Assembly (NCBI GenBank): GCA_027533105.1
Contig: JAPZTW010000006.1
Span: 1-64,000, forward strand
Direction: 5' to 3'
Length of the DNA: 64,000 nucleotides
Source: Sphingomonadaceae bacterium
GTDB lineage: Bacteria > Pseudomonadota > Alphaproteobacteria > Sphingomonadales > Sphingomonadaceae
In this document: positions 63,731 through 64,000 of the stretch, piece after piece
How positions within the stretch are numbered: the stretch's first letter is position 1
Layout of the letters: every line of letters starts with the position of its first letter
The notes under the pieces: generated by a model
What the model saw: the letters and a program-made list of their open reading frames with translations, nothing else
Database searches by the model: none
Told to the model about the DNA's origin: nothing
Translations under genes and position numbers: made by a program

Positions 63731-64000
63731 ATGACCAGCACTTTCTACCTCCGCCCGATTGCCCTCGCCGATTCGCCGCAGAGCGAGGATGGCGAGGCGG
63801 TGCGGCTGGCGGGCGGGCTGACCTATGCCAGCCGCTTTGCCGTGATCGAACGCGCCGGTGGCCGGGTGATCGGGCGCGAACGCTATTCGGCGGCCGAGCT
63901 GCGGGCCACGCTGGGCGATCTGCCGCAGGCCGTGCAGGAACAGTTCGCCAACCTGCAACGCGTCCACGCCCCGCTGCAATGCGGTGCGCGCACCCTGCGG
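63731..64000 (+). CDS. folP: Dihydropteroate synthase, N-terminal part (runs off window)
   Basis: Ninety codons are visible from an ATG preceded by AGAGGG. The start MTSTFYLRPIALADSPQ, then RLAGGLTYASRFAVIERAGG and HAPLQCGARTLR, resembles the roughly 100-residue N-terminal extension of sphingomonad dihydropteroate synthases. The catalytic MGILNVTPDSF motif would follow after the window edge, so the assignment rests on the extension only. It lies downstream of ccrM. Confidence 0.65.
   Translation, partial: MTSTFYLRPIALADSPQSEDGEAVRLAGGLTYASRFAVIERAGGRVIGRERYSAAELRATLGDLPQAVQEQFANLQRVHAPLQCGARTLR

Overview
The window is a GC-rich, gene-dense chromosomal segment of an alphaproteobacterium, most likely order Sphingomonadales (a Novosphingobium- or Sphingomonas-like organism). 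The pointers are: an atpHAGDC operon without the Fo genes, a short AtpC, an aa3-oxidase subunit IV microprotein, an rnhB-ccrM pair with GANTC sites, a split three-gene transhydrogenase, a split glycine decarboxylase behind a tandem glycine riboswitch, and palindromic repeats of types I associate with sphingomonads. Most genes are core housekeeping genes in short, tightly overlapping operons. I see no prophage, CRISPR array, rRNA or tRNA; the only mobile DNA is the end of an IS5-type transposase at base 1.

Layout. 1-3.6 kb: IS end, MBL hydrolase, S24 repressor, two small genes, and an ArsR-type regulator divergent from a NIPSNAP/ABM pair with a palindrome between them. 3.6-9.9 kb (minus): 2-hydroxyacid dehydrogenase, cysS with an unusual internal insertion, a DMT transporter, two nitroreductases behind a palindromic operator, and two secreted proteins. 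10-13.3 kb (minus): cobT, transaldolase-like fsa, DUF4197. 13.4-19.3 kb: a DNA-maintenance group, priA, iron-sulfur photolyase and GST (plus), then ada and DUF1203 (minus). 20-25 kb: ATP synthase F1 operon with a leader hairpin, an internal repeat and a terminator.

25-37 kb: NMO, PhzF, ArsR, a second DMT transporter, two convergent two-gene units that look like a cell-envelope glycosylation locus and share a 13-bp upstream element, cpaF, an entericidin-like lipoprotein, a secreted TPR-like protein and an ABA4-like protein. 37-42 kb (minus): gcvT-gcvH-gcvPA-gcvPB under the riboswitch. 42-48 kb (minus): oxidoreductase, dgt, a racemase lacking one catalytic cysteine, and a beta-helix/diheme-cytochrome/hydrolase operon. 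48-54.5 kb (minus): a coxIV-pntAA-pntAb-pntB operon with four extra genes inside it. 54.7-62 kb: an AAA+ response regulator with an altered GAFTGA loop, an RNA/nucleotide-maintenance operon, a sugar dehydrogenase, rnhB and a serine hydrolase. 62.4-64 kb: ccrM and the start of folP.

Two signals stand out. The ccrM upstream region holds eleven GANTC sites in 154 bp, spaced at about 10 bp or multiples of it, followed by a perfect DnaA box; this looks like a methylation-sensing switch on the methylase's own gene. The four genes between pntAA and pntAb encode divergent secreted paralogues with one four-cysteine layout and a C-x2-D-x-D-x-D-G motif, a family I cannot name. Product names come from recognising motifs in the translations; no database search was run.
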